A stretch of 64,000 nucleotides of DNA from assembly GCA_029204225.1 (NCBI GenBank), contig CM055111.1:46746255-46810254 (forward strand). Direction: 5' to 3'. The DNA is from Diphasiastrum complanatum (taxonomy: Eukaryota > Streptophyta > Lycopodiopsida > Lycopodiales > Lycopodiaceae). The notes beneath the pieces are model-generated. The model made no database searches. It had not been told where the DNA came from and saw only the letters and a program-made list of their open reading frames with translations. How positions within the stretch are numbered: the stretch's first letter is position 1; every line of letters starts with the position of its first letter. Made by a program: the position numbers and the translations under genes. Below, one piece after another: positions 11,443-22,684 of the stretch.

Positions 11443-14175
11443 ATGGATTCATCCCATGCAAATATAAGGACTCGAAATTTCTGGACACAAGATCAAATTA
11501 CTCCTTTACACCAAATAATTTGTAACTCATTTCATGAAACAACTTCTGATATGATTGCGAAATTTAAAAACCACTACAAAAACGTAGTTTGTACAAATCA
11601 AAGTATCAAAAACCGAATTACAAGAATGATAATATAGATGCCCGGAAAAATACCACTGCAACACAAAAATATTGCGCTCGTATACGTGACATACCGACAT
11701 GCACCTGTGTTAGTTGCGAATCAAACTATTTCAAATCCCAAGTTCATTTGCTAACTCACGATGACGAAAACTACATTTCAACTCTCAAAAAAATCCCTGA
11801 CAACCTAGCAACTTTTTCCCCAAAATACATATGTGCCCAATGTTGTAAAAATATACATTCCGATAGAATTCCAAAACTAATGTGTCCAAATCATATATCA
11901 ACTACTTGTGGAGTGCTCTCCATAAAAAATCTCAACAAACTAGAAGAACGTTTAGTTGCACCTAGAATTGCTTTCCTACAGGTAAAAGATTTGACATACG
12001 GCGGACAGGTAGGTGTGACAGGAAGTACTATCAATGTCGTTGCAGATCTCGAAAAACTTCAAACTGTGCTGCCGCGCTTTATTACATCTCTTACAATAGC
12101 TTTAAAAAAAAACTTGAATATAAATCTAATTTTATGATTGGACAAGTTCGTCCTCTACGTGTAATGATTGCCTTGTTACATTTGTGCCAAACGCCATTGT
12201 ATGCTGCCATAAACATCCAAGGTGACCTGACTTGGATATTGCACTACCAAACTACGTATCTAGACAATGTACTCAGCCAAACACGATACAACCCATACTA
12301 CCTGGACCTGATACAAATGTTGAGGACATTATTGAAACTGACACAGTTGTGCATCCATTTCAGCGTACAGAACACATCATTGATTACGAAACTACATACA
12401 AGGTTGTTGCACCTTGTGAAGAGCACGATCCTTTTAGCCTATTCCAAGATACAAATGCGGAAGAGCTAAATTTTCCAACTCTCTATTTTGGACACCCAAG
12501 ACAAGCACCAATAAATGCTACTTACACATACCAAACCATTGCCAAATGGGAAATACAACATTACAAACACACATTTGCTCAGCATACCATGAACTTATTT
12601 TTCAAAGTGCTAAAAATCACAATTCACCAAGTACTAAATTCAATATGGATCCGTCTACGAAAAGGTATCTCGCAACACCGGATGCTAACTACATATGATG
12701 TAATGCAAGATTCAAACATAGAACAATTACTACATTCAAATATTGGTTATAAAGAATTTGAACATGTTCGACCTCTCCAAATTACAAACATGACCTACAA
12801 AAAAATGTTTTTGCTATGATGCGACAATTAGGTCCACCAACCATTTTCTTGACACTCTCTTGTGCAGAGACGAAATGGGAACCTCTAATTGAATGCTTGA
12901 AAACCTTTAATTCAAATATTGTACAAGAAACAAATTACCAAAACCAGAACGCATACTTGCAAGCCTTGGTCCGTGCAGATCCAAGCACGTGCGCAAGATA
13001 CTACAACATAAAACTAAATGCTTTAAAAATAGTGATATCAAAAAACCATAAAATACATGGTAAAATCAATGATTACTTTTTTGTTACTGAATTCCAACAT
13101 CGTGGCAGCCAACATGACCATGGCATATTGTGGATAGAGAATTCACCAACATATAGTAGCACATGCGCAGATGAAGCGACGAAATTCATAGACGCACACA
13201 TATCATGTGACCAAACTATATTGCCTTCTATTATAAGAGACATTCAAACCCAGAAACGCAAACACACTTGTTACAAAAAACACGACCCAAATAGCTACAG
13301 ATTTCATTATCCGCGACCACCAATGTCTAAAACCATGATTTTAACGCCTTTACAAAAATGTAGTGCCTCTCAACAACACTACTACAAAACATTATACAAG
13401 CGCATTGAAGACAAAATCTTCAAAATCAATCCATCGGAACCCCAAACATTCCAGACATGGTTTAACTCCTTACAACTGACAACACAAGATTATGTTTGCT
13501 CTCTACAAAGTACTTTGAAAAAACCTATCGTCTTTCTACAGCGCAGCCCTAATGACATTTACACAAATATGGACATTCAATTCATTTTAGATCCTTATGC
13601 AGTAGAGTTACCGTACATCATACCTCACGAAAACTGATGATACGATTTCCAAATCATTAAAACATGTATTTCAAACATGTATAGAAAATCATTACGATAC
13701 TATGACAAGGTTAAAGACCATGAGTAAGACTCTGTAATACACACAACAAATAAGTGCACAACTTGCGGCATTCATTGTATTCTCACTTCCATTGCATCAT
13801 TCCACAAGAACATTTACATTCATAAACACAAACCCAGAATACCTACGTGCATTTGTTTTGAAATGAAAATTTGACCTACAACAACTTGAACCAGATTCTA
13901 CTGATGTACATTATAAAACTAAAATTGATAAATACATCGCTCATCCAAATACACATTTTGACCTCTGTTTAGCAGAATACATATCATGTTATCGCATTAC
14001 CAGTCAGAAAATTTCAAAACATAGAACACCACAAATTATTATATTTGTTCACTACAATAGACATAAAGACCCAAACAATTTCTATCGTGAACAACTACTT
14101 CTATACAGGCCCTTCCATGAATCTGAAAACACAATAGTTAACCCACATTGTACATATGAATATGCCTACGATTTT
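11443..14175 (+). pseudogene. Helentron Rep (HUH nuclease region), frameshifted and truncated
   Basis: The domain starts rolling-circle transposition by nicking DNA. In order I see: a Cys-rich N-terminal region (CTCVSC, CAQC, 11,700-11,900); LNKLEERLVAPRIAF with GGQ...VNV (11,930-12,040); a VRP motif near 12,145; the LNFPTLYFG and RLRKGIS segments (12,470-12,670); RQLGPPTIFLTLSCAETKW (12,821); the HUH-like EFQHRGSQHDHGILW (13,090), where the residue between the two His is Asp, not hydrophobic; NMDIQFILDPYA (13,570), then after a frameshift SYLTKTDDTIS; SLPLHHS and INTNPEYL (13,790-13,855); and LAEYIS...DPNNFYREQLLLYRPF up to the LTR. Frame changes occur near 12,130, 12,235, 12,810 and 13,600, with stops at 13,736 and 13,864. 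Reading stops where copia-1 begins. Confidence 0.88.
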
Positions 14176-14876
14176 TGTGAAGAATTGCCAAAAATTGGCA
14201 AATCTAGCTTGATAAAGAACCATGTAGAATAGTGTAAATTGTGTACACAAGTGGGTCCCACACATGTGAGGCCATGATGCCACATGGGAAACCCATCCTA
14301 ATGTAGGTTAGGTCAAGTCAAGAGAGTTGTTCATGTCTATTTGGTGGTCATCCCTACTTTATAAGACCTACACCTAAGTTTAAGGTGAAAATTTGACCAA
14401 CTAGCTACCTACCAAGCATAACTCTAGGAAATAGACTAGGGTTTCATTTCAGGTCAAGGAGAGTGAGTTAACTTCCTTATTACATGCTGGAAATCCAACT
14501 AACTTCAAGAAGGAAGTCGAATTTGCTATGTATTCCCTCTCTCCATAGTGAGAAGATACAAAATTTTTGGAGCTCATTGGCAATCTCAAGCTAGTTCACT
14601 ATGTACATTGAGTTTTTGTGATCCAAATGAAACCAAATCAATTTCTACTTGTTTCTCAGGTTTAAGGCCGTACTACAGCCTGTAGTACACACGTGTGGGC
14701 TCGGATTTCAATGTTTATCAATGCTTTTGATTGTTAATGCTTGTTGTTTGTCAAATTGCCAATCTAGATCAACTTTTTTGTGTCTAGTTTTTTGATAGAT
14801 TGTTAAGCAAGCATCCAATCACTCTTGTGGATCTTTTGTAGATCCATTTATGGTCCTAAAGTACAGTACTTTCACA
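14176..14876 (+). repeat. Copia-1 5' LTR
   Basis: 701 bp, TGTGAAG...TTTCACA, matching 23,916-24,618. A TATA-like TTTATAAG lies at 14,358-14,365 and a CACACGTGTG palindrome near 14,688, downstream of the presumed transcription start. Confidence 0.95.
14358..14365 (+). promoter_or_regulatory. Candidate TATA box of copia-1 LTR
   Basis: TTTATAAG sits about 180 bases into the LTR and is conserved as TTTATAGG in the other LTR. Assignment rests on position and motif only. Confidence 0.4.
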
Positions 14877-14888
14877 TGGTATCAGAGC
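14877..14888 (+). other. Primer binding site of copia-1
   Basis: TGGTATCAGAGC directly after the LTR is the standard plant copia site complementary to initiator Met-tRNA. Confidence 0.95.
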
Positions 14889-15229
14889 CAAGTATAAGAA
14901 CATAAGCCATTGATCTAATGCAAATCCATTTTTAGCAAGTTTTGGTGCTAAAAGCTAGTATTGAGAGGGCAAGCTAGAATCTTGATTTTGGTGAGGAGAT
15001 TTGATCCCAAACTTGGTAGGGGTCCAAATCCATACTATCCACATGTGTGGGCACCTCTGAACCTGCATTTAATGCATGGTATTCATTTGATCCAAAAAAA
15101 TTCAATTTGTGAGCTATTGGTGTAATTTTTGGTGGAGATCCTAGGATAATCTACCAAGATCATTTGCCATTGATTAGATTTGAATTTGTTTCATGGAATC
15201 TAATTAATCTAGGCTGAGTTCAAGTCCTA

Positions 15230-15234
15230 TTAAG
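15230..15234. repeat. Target site duplication TTAAG of copia-A (left)
   Basis: TTAAG abuts the left LTR and recurs at 21,096-21,100 after the right LTR. It shows that copia-A inserted into the copia-1 leader. Confidence 0.95.
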
Positions 15235-15887
15235 TGTGAAAAACTCAGATCCAAAAGATGCTAAAGTTTCATAAAGATCTTGGCCATGGAAGTTATGCAC
15301 ATCTAGATTGAAAAAATGATAGAAATTGTGATGTTAAGCATACTAAACATCAACTAAACATCAAAATCTGATCATAAGCTTCCACAAACAGAAACTTGCT
15401 GTCCCTGTCCGTACTTCAGAGCCTACAACCTGCATTTCACACGTGTGAAGCCATAGCAACAAAGAAATCACAATTCTAGTGGCTAGAATGCAAGATATGA
15501 ACAAAAAAGTGAGAGAGAAGAAGATGGATCTTCAAAGAGCATAACATTCATTCAATAGAATGAAAATGAGATGTGTACATACTCGTGGAGATGGCTATTT
15601 ATAGCAGCCATAGTGCCTCTTGGCCACTTGTCTTATGATAGGCTAAAATTGGGGTCCAATAGGATTCACCCATATACCTAGAAATTTGGTCAAATAGGAA
15701 TGCACCAAATTATGAGCCAATAGAAGAGCTCCACACTCGACCTCCTCTAATTAATGTGACCTCAAAAGTAGTGTACACATACTTTGGGCCTCTACATACA
15801 TGTATGAACCTATCTCTAACTTTTATTTGGCCATAGGCCTACAAAATCTCAAGTTAGGAAAATACTACTAGTTGACAATTTTTCACA
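15235..15887 (-). repeat. Copia-A 3' LTR
   Basis: TGTGAAA...TTTCACA, 653 bp, same as 20,443-21,095. The gag-pol stop codon overlaps its first bases. Confidence 0.97.
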
Positions 15888-18800
15888 CTCCCTCTTCAAC
15901 TAGTTTTAGCATAGATTTAGAAAGTACACCAAGACTTGTTCTATGCTTGAAAAATAAGTCCTTTCCCAATGCTTTGGTAAAGATATCAGCCACACATTCC
16001 TTTGATGGGACATGTTCAAGCTTGATCTCTTTTGCCAACACTTGTTCTCTCACAAAATGGTAAGCCACCTCGATATGTTTGCTCCTTGCATGGAAAACCG
16101 GATTGCTTGCTAGACTTTGGGCTGAAAGGTTGTCACAAAAGATGATTGGACTCTCTGAAAAATCCAGCAAATGAAGCTCCATAATCATCCTCTTGATCCA
16201 CACCATCTCCTTTGTGCATGATGTCAAAGCTTTGTACTCGGCCTCACTAGAAGAAAGTGATATAGTTGCTTGTTTCTTCGACATCCATGAGATAGCTCCA
16301 TCACCTATGAAAATAGCATGTGCATTTATGGATTTTCTATCCATAAGGTCTCCTGCAAAATCTGAATCTGAAAAACCAAATAAGTTAGGTGATGAGCCTC
16401 TATAAACAATGCCAAAATCTTTTGTTCCCGAGATGTATCTCAAGATCCTCTTTCCTAGTTTCCAATGTTCTATGCTAGGATCTTGCATGAATTGGCTTAA
16501 TCTACCAACACAATAAGATAAATCAGGTCTTGTGATGGTTAGATATATAAGAGAACCTATTAGCTTCCTATAGAGAGTAATGTCCTCGAAGGATCTTTCA
16601 TTACCTCTTATAGTTAGCTTTACATGTGATTCCATAGGTGTATCAATAGGATTTGCATCTACCATATGAAATCTATTGAGAATAGAAATAGCATACTTCT
16701 CTTGTGAAATAAAAGTGATTTGAGAAGTTCTAATTACTTCTATTCCTAAGATATAGCTCAAAAGACCAAGATCATGCACTTCAAATTCCTTTTTTAGTGC
16801 TTTCTTGATATCTTCTATATCTTCCTTGTTCCCTCCACTTAAAATAATGTCATCCACATAAATTAGAAGGATTGTAACATCATTAGCACTAATTCTAAAG
16901 TAAAGTGAATGATCATACTCACTCATAGTGAAGTTTTGAGAAAGTAGAAAAGAGTTAAGCCTAGCATACCAACTCCTTGGTGCTTGCTTAAGACCATACA
17001 AACTTTTTTGTAGAAAACACACATGATTAGGCTTGCTATGAGAAACATAGCTCTCGGGTTGCTCCATGTAGACTTCCTCTTCAAGATCACCATTCAAGAA
17101 AGCATTAGAAATGTCTAATTGCCAAAGATCCCATCCATAAAGAGTTGCAAGGGAAATGATTACTCTTATGCTCACCATCTTTGCCACGGGTGCAAAGGTT
17201 TCCTCATAGTCAATGCCATGCTCTTGAGCATAACCTTTAGCCACCAACCTTGCCTTCAACTTGTTGATAGATCCATCTTGATTTGTCTTTACCTTGAAGA
17301 TCCATTTGCATCCAATTGCACTTTTGCCCTTTGGAAGCTCCACCAATCTCCATGTGTTGTTCTTCATAAGTGCTTCAAACTCAAGATCCATTGCTTGGAT
17401 CCATTCCTCTTCTTGCCTTGCTTCATCTACACATGAAGGTACATCAAAAGAAGTTAGGAAAGCATAGTTGGATCCATCCACCACTTGCTTACCTTTGCCA
17501 TCATAAGTGAGCCTTGAGGGTTTCACTTTATGCCTTGGAGTTCTCCTTGGAATTTGACTTGAAGAGGCTTCTTCAACATCCACATCCAATGTGTCATCAA
17601 CTCCATTGTCATCAAGCACATTAGTTGCAACAACACCATCATCACTTGAAACAACTTTTGGAATGTTACTTTCATCAAAAATGACATCCCTACTTGTGAA
17701 CACTTTTTTGATTGAAGGAACATAAATCCTATATGCTTTGCTTACTTCACTATAACCAACAAAAATGCCCTTTCTTGAAGATGGATCCTCCTTAGTTCTA
17801 TCATCAAGAGTAATGTTGAAGTAGCAAATGCATCCAAAAGTTCTTAGAAACTTGACATTAGGCTTCGTACCAAACAAAGCTTCAAAAGGGGTTTTTCCTT
17901 CCAATACAACACTTGGCCATCTATTGCATAGGAAATTTGTACACAACAAAGCATCACTCCAAAAAGGTTTAGGAAGATTAGCATTCAATCTCATTGCCTT
18001 TGCACTCTCACACAAGGTTCTATTCTTCCTCTCGGCCACTCCATTTTGTTGTGGTGTTCTTGGACATGTGTACTCCCTCTTGATCCCATGCTCATCGCAA
18101 AAGGCTTTGAATTTGTTAGAAATGTATTCACCACCATTGTCGCTCCTCAAGCATTTGATTTTGGTTGTAAATTGAGTCTCAATAGCAACTTTGAACTTGA
18201 CAAACACATCAAACACCTCATCCTTGCTCTTTAGTAGATAAACCCAACAAAATCTACTAAAATCATCAATGAAAGTTACATACATCTTAGCACCTCCATT
18301 GCTAATTGTAGTAACACCATGAATATCCGAATGCAAGAGAGAAAAAGGCATCTTAGATCTAGATATAGATCTAGTATATGGCAATCTATGTGATTTAGAC
18401 AAAGCACATTCTTCACAAACATGATTCAAGCAAGTAAGAGACTTGGGAAGTCCCCTTACTACCTCCTTTTTGGCTATTACCTCCAAGGCCTTGTAGTTGA
18501 GATGTCCCATCCTTTTATGCCATACCTCTTGAATTGACATTTGTTCATTTGCCATGCATCCAACTTGGTTAGCAACAACACATGCATCAAGCTTGAACAA
18601 TTTCCCTTGCCTTTTCCCTTTTGCAATGATACTACACCCCTTTTTGATCAAGCAAGCATCACCATCAAACTCAACTTTGAATCCTTTGTCAAGCATTTGG
18701 CTTACACTAAGTAAGTTCTTGGTAATGGATGGAATGAGCAAAACATCTTTCAATTCTATATTCCTATTTGTAGAAAGTGAAATAGGAATTGTGCCAATCC

Positions 18801-19833
18801 CCTTGATTGCACACTCACCATCATTTGCGGTATAGATTACCTTCCTATCACCATCAAATGCCATTAAAGATGAAAAATACTCTTTATGATATGTCATATG
18901 AGAAGTGGCTCCACTATCAATCCACCAAGGATCAATGTCTCCATGATTAGCCAACAAGCAAGATGACATAACAAAAGCATCATTTGAAAGAAGCTCATCC
19001 CCACCCTCATCAATAGTTAGATTGGTTTGCTTTTCCCCTTGATCCCTCTTTTTCTTAAAACAATCACTAGCAAAATGCCCTTTGACTCCACAATAGAAAC
19101 ATTTTAGCTTAGATCTATCCTTCTTTTTGCCAAAAGTAGAGTGCTCACCTTGGTCTTGCCCTTTAGACCAATTGCTTTTACCTTTGCCCTTGAACTTGCC
19201 TTTAGAGAACATTGCCTCCTCTTCTCCTCCTTGAGATGTAGAAGATGCTCCCACTCTTGCTTGCAACCTGAATTCTTCAGCCAACAAGACCTCTTGCAAG
19301 TCTCCAACACTTGGTAAACATTTTTGGATAGCATAACTTTGAACAAGATTAGCATGATCATCCAACAAGCCATTGAGAATCACTTGAACAAGCTCCTCAT
19401 TATTTATGCCATCATTAATGCATGCTAACTCATCATTCAATGCTTTAACTCTCAAAACAAAAGCATGTCCATTCTCACTCTTCTTTTGCATACAAGAAAA
19501 GATTTGCCTTCTTAAAGTCAACACTCTAGAAGTAGACTTGGATTCATAAACCTTCTTCAAGGCTTCCCAAGCTTCACTAGATGATGTGCACTTACCAACC
19601 TCTTTGATAAGCTCATTTGTCACATTCATCTTGATCATGTGAAGGGCTTTCTTTGCCCTCTTGTCATACCTCAATTGTTCTTGAGGTGCCAAAGGTCTCT
19701 CCTCCACACCTACAACAATATCCATCAACTCATTCATCTCAAGCAAAGACTCCATCCTTACTTTCCAAGTAGAATAGTTGAGGGAGGTAAGCCTATCATT
19801 GCTTTCCAACATGTAGCCTCCATTTGTAGCCAT
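15883..19833 (-). CDS. Copia-A gag-pol polyprotein, intact (1,316 aa)
   Basis: The polyprotein packages, reverse-transcribes and integrates the element. Domains by residue: gag (UBN2-type) 1-215; zinc knuckle CFYCGVKGHFASDC at 245-258; aspartic protease WWIDSGATSHM, with Asp306-Ser-Gly; GAG-pre-integrase with WHKRMGH near 438; integrase core with Asp503, Asp565 (RSDNGGEY) and Glu601 (GVAERKN); RT about 825-1,070 with YVDD at 992-995; RNase H with SDSDFAGD near 1,155, SSSEAEY near 1,197 and FCDN near 1,232; conserved end VPSKECVADIFTKAL. Length fits a one-frame plant copia. The start ATG at 19,833 opens MATNGG, and the same MAT start is found in copia-2. No stops, frameshifts or missing catalytic residues were seen. 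The leader runs 19,834-20,430. Confidence 0.97.
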   Translation of the reverse strand: MATNGGYMLESNDRLTSLNYSTWKVRMESLLEMNELMDIVVGVEERPLAPQEQLRYDKRAKKALHMIKMNVTNELIKEVGKCTSSSEAWEALKKVYESKSTSRVLTLRRQIFSCMQKKSENGHAFVLRVKALNDELACINDGINNEELVQVILNGLLDDHANLVQSYAIQKCLPSVGDLQEVLLAEEFRLQARVGASSTSQGGEEEAMFSKGKFKGKGKSNWSKGQDQGEHSTFGKKKDRSKLKCFYCGVKGHFASDCFKKKRDQGEKQTNLTIDEGGDELLSNDAFVMSSCLLANHGDIDPWWIDSGATSHMTYHKEYFSSLMAFDGDRKVIYTANDGECAIKGIGTIPISLSTNRNIELKDVLLIPSITKNLLSVSQMLDKGFKVEFDGDACLIKKGCSIIAKGKRQGKLFKLDACVVANQVGCMANEQMSIQEVWHKRMGHLNYKALEVIAKKEVVRGLPKSLTCLNHVCEECALSKSHRLPYTRSISRSKMPFSLLHSDIHGVTTISNGGAKMYVTFIDDFSRFCWVYLLKSKDEVFDVFVKFKVAIETQFTTKIKCLRSDNGGEYISNKFKAFCDEHGIKREYTCPRTPQQNGVAERKNRTLCESAKAMRLNANLPKPFWSDALLCTNFLCNRWPSVVLEGKTPFEALFGTKPNVKFLRTFGCICYFNITLDDRTKEDPSSRKGIFVGYSEVSKAYRIYVPSIKKVFTSRDVIFDESNIPKVVSSDDGVVATNVLDDNGVDDTLDVDVEEASSSQIPRRTPRHKVKPSRLTYDGKGKQVVDGSNYAFLTSFDVPSCVDEARQEEEWIQAMDLEFEALMKNNTWRLVELPKGKSAIGCKWIFKVKTNQDGSINKLKARLVAKGYAQEHGIDYEETFAPVAKMVSIRVIISLATLYGWDLWQLDISNAFLNGDLEEEVYMEQPESYVSHSKPNHVCFLQKSLYGLKQAPRSWYARLNSFLLSQNFTMSEYDHSLYFRISANDVTILLIYVDDIILSGGNKEDIEDIKKALKKEFEVHDLGLLSYILGIEVIRTSQITFISQEKYAISILNRFHMVDANPIDTPMESHVKLTIRGNERSFEDITLYRKLIGSLIYLTITRPDLSYCVGRLSQFMQDPSIEHWKLGKRILRYISGTKDFGIVYRGSSPNLFGFSDSDFAGDLMDRKSINAHAIFIGDGAISWMSKKQATISLSSSEAEYKALTSCTKEMVWIKRMIMELHLLDFSESPIIFCDNLSAQSLASNPVFHARSKHIEVAYHFVREQVLAKEIKLEHVPSKECVADIFTKALGKDLFFKHRTSLGVLSKSMLKLVEEGV
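15888..15896 (-). other. Polypurine tract of copia-A
   Basis: On the minus strand, AAGAGGGAG directly precedes the 3' LTR, the expected plus-strand priming site. Confidence 0.85.
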
Positions 19834-20430
19834 GTTGCAATGATTGATCTCTGATCTTTGACCTGTTCCAATGCACTAAGCACTCTCTTGAATCAACAAA
19901 TGAAACACAAGAAGAAATCACAAAGATTTGGAACCTAAAACCTTACTTTTTCTCTCTTTTCCTCACTTTTTCCTTAATTTTAGCCACTAGTTTTATGATT
20001 TCTTGATCAAACCAAGACCAAACCTCAATATACTTGCTTTTCCCTCACTCCTAAGATTGAAATACACTCTTGAATCATTCAGCAAACTGAAAATCAGAGG
20101 GTTACATCAATTTTGAAGTTTTTGACATGAAGAAGCAAGAAATTGAATCAAAAAACTATATGCTAGAATGGAAAACTAATAGGATCTTGTTGGATCTTGC
20201 ATCTCCCTCTTTCCAAAACAATTTTTGTCTCCTTATTCTGATAAGTATAGAGGGAATTCGCCCTACTTCAATTGAAATGCATACAAATGATGTTTTGATC
20301 ACAAAGATCCAATTTCTACACATAAATCAACAAGATTTTTAGCTAGAAACTTGATTGGAATGCTACAAAAGCAAACTCGCCCACAAATCTCTTCTAAATC
20401 TGGCAAAACCTGCACATTTGGCCGCCTAAT

Positions 20431-20442
20431 GCTCTGATACCA
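20431..20442 (-). other. Primer binding site of copia-A
   Basis: Minus-strand TGGTATCAGAGC immediately follows the 5' LTR. Confidence 0.95.
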
Positions 20443-21095
20443 TGTGAAAAACTCAGATCCAAAAGATGCTAAAGTTTCATAAAGATCTTGGCCATGGAAG
20501 TTATGCACATCTAGATTGAAAAAATGATAGAAATTGTGATGTTAAGCATACTAAACATCAACTAAACATCAAAATCTGATCATAAGCTTCCACAAACAGA
20601 AACTTGCTGTCCCTGTCCGTACTTCAGAGCCTACAACCTGCATTTCACACGTGTGAAGCCATAGCAACAAAGAAATCACAATTCTAGTGGCTAGAATGCA
20701 AGATATGAACAAAAAAGTGAGAGAGAAGAAGATGGATCTTCAAAGAGCATAACATTCATTCAATAGAATGAAAATGAGATGTGTACATACTCGTGGAGAT
20801 GGCTATTTATAGCAGCCATAGTGCCTCTTGGCCACTTGTCTTATGATAGGCTAAAATTGGGGTCCAATAGGATTCACCCATATACCTAGAAATTTGGTCA
20901 AATAGGAATGCACCAAATTATGAGCCAATAGAAGAGCTCCACACTCGACCTCCTCTAATTAATGTGACCTCAAAAGTAGTGTACACATACTTTGGGCCTC
21001 TACATACATGTATGAACCTATCTCTAACTTTTATTTGGCCATAGGCCTACAAAATCTCAAGTTAGGAAAATACTACTAGTTGACAATTTTTCACA
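20443..21095 (-). repeat. Copia-A 5' LTR
   Basis: 653 bp. On the minus strand it contains TATAAATA (20,804-20,811) and, downstream, a CACACGTGTG palindrome at about 20,647-20,656. Confidence 0.97.
20804..20811 (-). promoter_or_regulatory. TATA box of copia-A
   Basis: Minus-strand TATAAATA, preceded by GCTGC, about 285 bases into the LTR. Copia-2 has TATAAAAG in the same context (GCTATAAA...CTCGTGGAGA), which supports it as the U3 promoter. Confidence 0.7.
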
Positions 21096-21100
21096 TTAAG
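21096..21100. repeat. Target site duplication TTAAG of copia-A (right)
   Basis: Pairs with 15,230-15,234. Confidence 0.95.
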
Positions 21101-21181
21101 GTTAAAAACAGGTCTTGAAAGTACACCAAGAAGGAAGAAAGAGATTAAGTCATTTTTTTGTCCAAAAATAGCCAAATTTGG

Positions 21182-21526
21182 CAAGATTTGATTGTAAGTA
21201 GATTTCACATCATCTTATCTTCATTCCAACTTTGTGAGAGAGTGCTAGAACTGAGATTATAAGTCCATTTGTTGGATTAGAAATCTAATTTGAGTGAAAA
21301 ACTACAAGAGAGAGACCTTAGTGAGTTTCTAGAGACAATCAAATCCATTTCTTGGCAAGATTTGTTTGAAAGTAGTTTTCACTTCATCTTATCTTCATTC
21401 CAGCTTTGTGAGGGAGTGATAGAACTGTGATTATAAGTCTATTTGTTGGATTAGAAATCAAATTTGAGTGAAACACTACAAGTGTGAGACCTTTGTGAGT
21501 TTCAAGTCAATCAAATCTATTTCTTG
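21182..21526 (+). repeat. Tandem duplication in the copia-1 leader
   Basis: Two units with period 174 bases (21,182-21,355 and 21,356-21,526). Shared landmarks are CATCTTATCTTCATTCCA, TTTGTTGGATTAGAAATC and GTGAGTTTC. They are diverged by several percent, so the duplication predates this insertion. Confidence 0.9.
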
Positions 21527-21547
21527 TTTGTAGAAGTCACTAGTAAG

Positions 21548-22684
21548 ATGGCATCTGCTGGAGCATACCTTCTAGAAGCTAGTGAGAGGTTGAATTCTAC
21601 AAATTATGCTATTTGGAAGGTTAGAATGGAGTCACTCTTAGTGCTCCAAGACCTTTATGAGTTCTTGATTGAAGATGAAGATGAACCTCTAGGTGCACAG
21701 GAGTTAGCTAGATACAAGAAGAGATCTAGGCTTGCACTTCATTGTGTGAAGATGAATGTGAGCAATGATTTGTTGAGAGAAGTATCAACTTGTACTAATG
21801 CTAAAGAGGCTTGGGAGTCTTTAAAATCAATCTATGAGTCTAGAAACACTTCTAGAGTTCTTATGCTTAGAAATCAAATTTTGCAAAGCATGAGGAGAAG
21901 TGAGGAGAGTGCACAGGATTATGTACTCAGAATCAAGTCTCTAAATAGGGAGTTGGCTTCCATTGGAGAGAAGATTCATGATGGAGAGCTTGTACAAATT
22001 GTCCTTAATGGTCTAGGAGATGACTTTGCAAATTTGGTCCAAAGTTTTGCCATCCAAGACACTTTGCCAACTATAGAAAAACTTCACAGTGTATTAGTGG
22101 CTGAAGAGTGTAGGATGCTCCATGCAAAATCTAGGATGAGTTCCTTGTATTTGCAGGATGGTGATGAGAAAGCCAATTTCTCATTCAAGGGCAAAAAGAA
22201 GACCAATGGAAAGAAGAAGCATCCAAAGGAGGCCGAAAAAGAGGATGATGCATCAAGCTCAAAGGACAAGTCGAAGCAAAAATGCTTCTTTTGTGGAAAG
22301 AAGGGGCATTATGCATCTGAATGCTATAAGAGGCTAAGAGCACAAGTGGAGGAGGACAAACAAGGAAACCTTGCAAAGGAGGAGGAGGAGGATGAAGTAG
22401 ATGTATTCTTGATGGCATCTACATCCTCACCAACAAGCAATAGCAATTCAAGAGACAATTGGTGGATCGACAGTGGGGCTAGCTCTCACATGTCTTGTGA
22501 AAAGGACTTTTTCTCAACCTTACACTCATTCAATGATGCTAAAAAGTTTGTCTTTACTGCAAATGATGAAGAGTGTAGGATAGATGGTGTTGGCACCATC
22601 TCTTTGTATCTAGAATCCTCAAAATGCATGGATCTAGAAAATGTCTTTTATGTACCATCAATCACCAAGAACATATATGCTTAG
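21548..22684 (+). pseudogene. Copia-1 gag and protease
   Basis: A gag-type N-terminus (LNSTNYAIWKVRMESLL, then a UBN2 pattern) is followed by the zinc knuckle CFFCGKKGHYASEC (near codon 252) and a protease with WWIDSGASSHM. The frame ends at 22,684 where extra bases break the segment after VPSITKN; the sequence continues in another frame (LSVGLLLESGLDVHF). The start is ATG 21,548 (MASAG), matching the gag starts of its relatives, rather than the upstream ATG at 21,524. Gag and protease may still be functional; the element lacks the rest. Confidence 0.85.

Larger units (their letters stand above)
15235..21095 (-). mobile_element. Copia-A: complete, probably recent Ty1/copia element
   Basis: It has two 653-bp LTRs with no difference seen by eye, a 5-bp target duplication (TTAAG), a PBS, a purine tract, and one uninterrupted gag-pol frame with all copia domains in order (gag, protease, integrase, RT, RNase H). 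It is nested in copia-1, so it is the youngest insertion on this side. By sequence it could be autonomous; whether it is expressed is unknown. Confidence 0.97.

Noticed and set aside
17119..18835. Plus-strand frames opposite copia-A gag-pol
   Set aside because: Antisense shadows of the intact minus-strand polyprotein.
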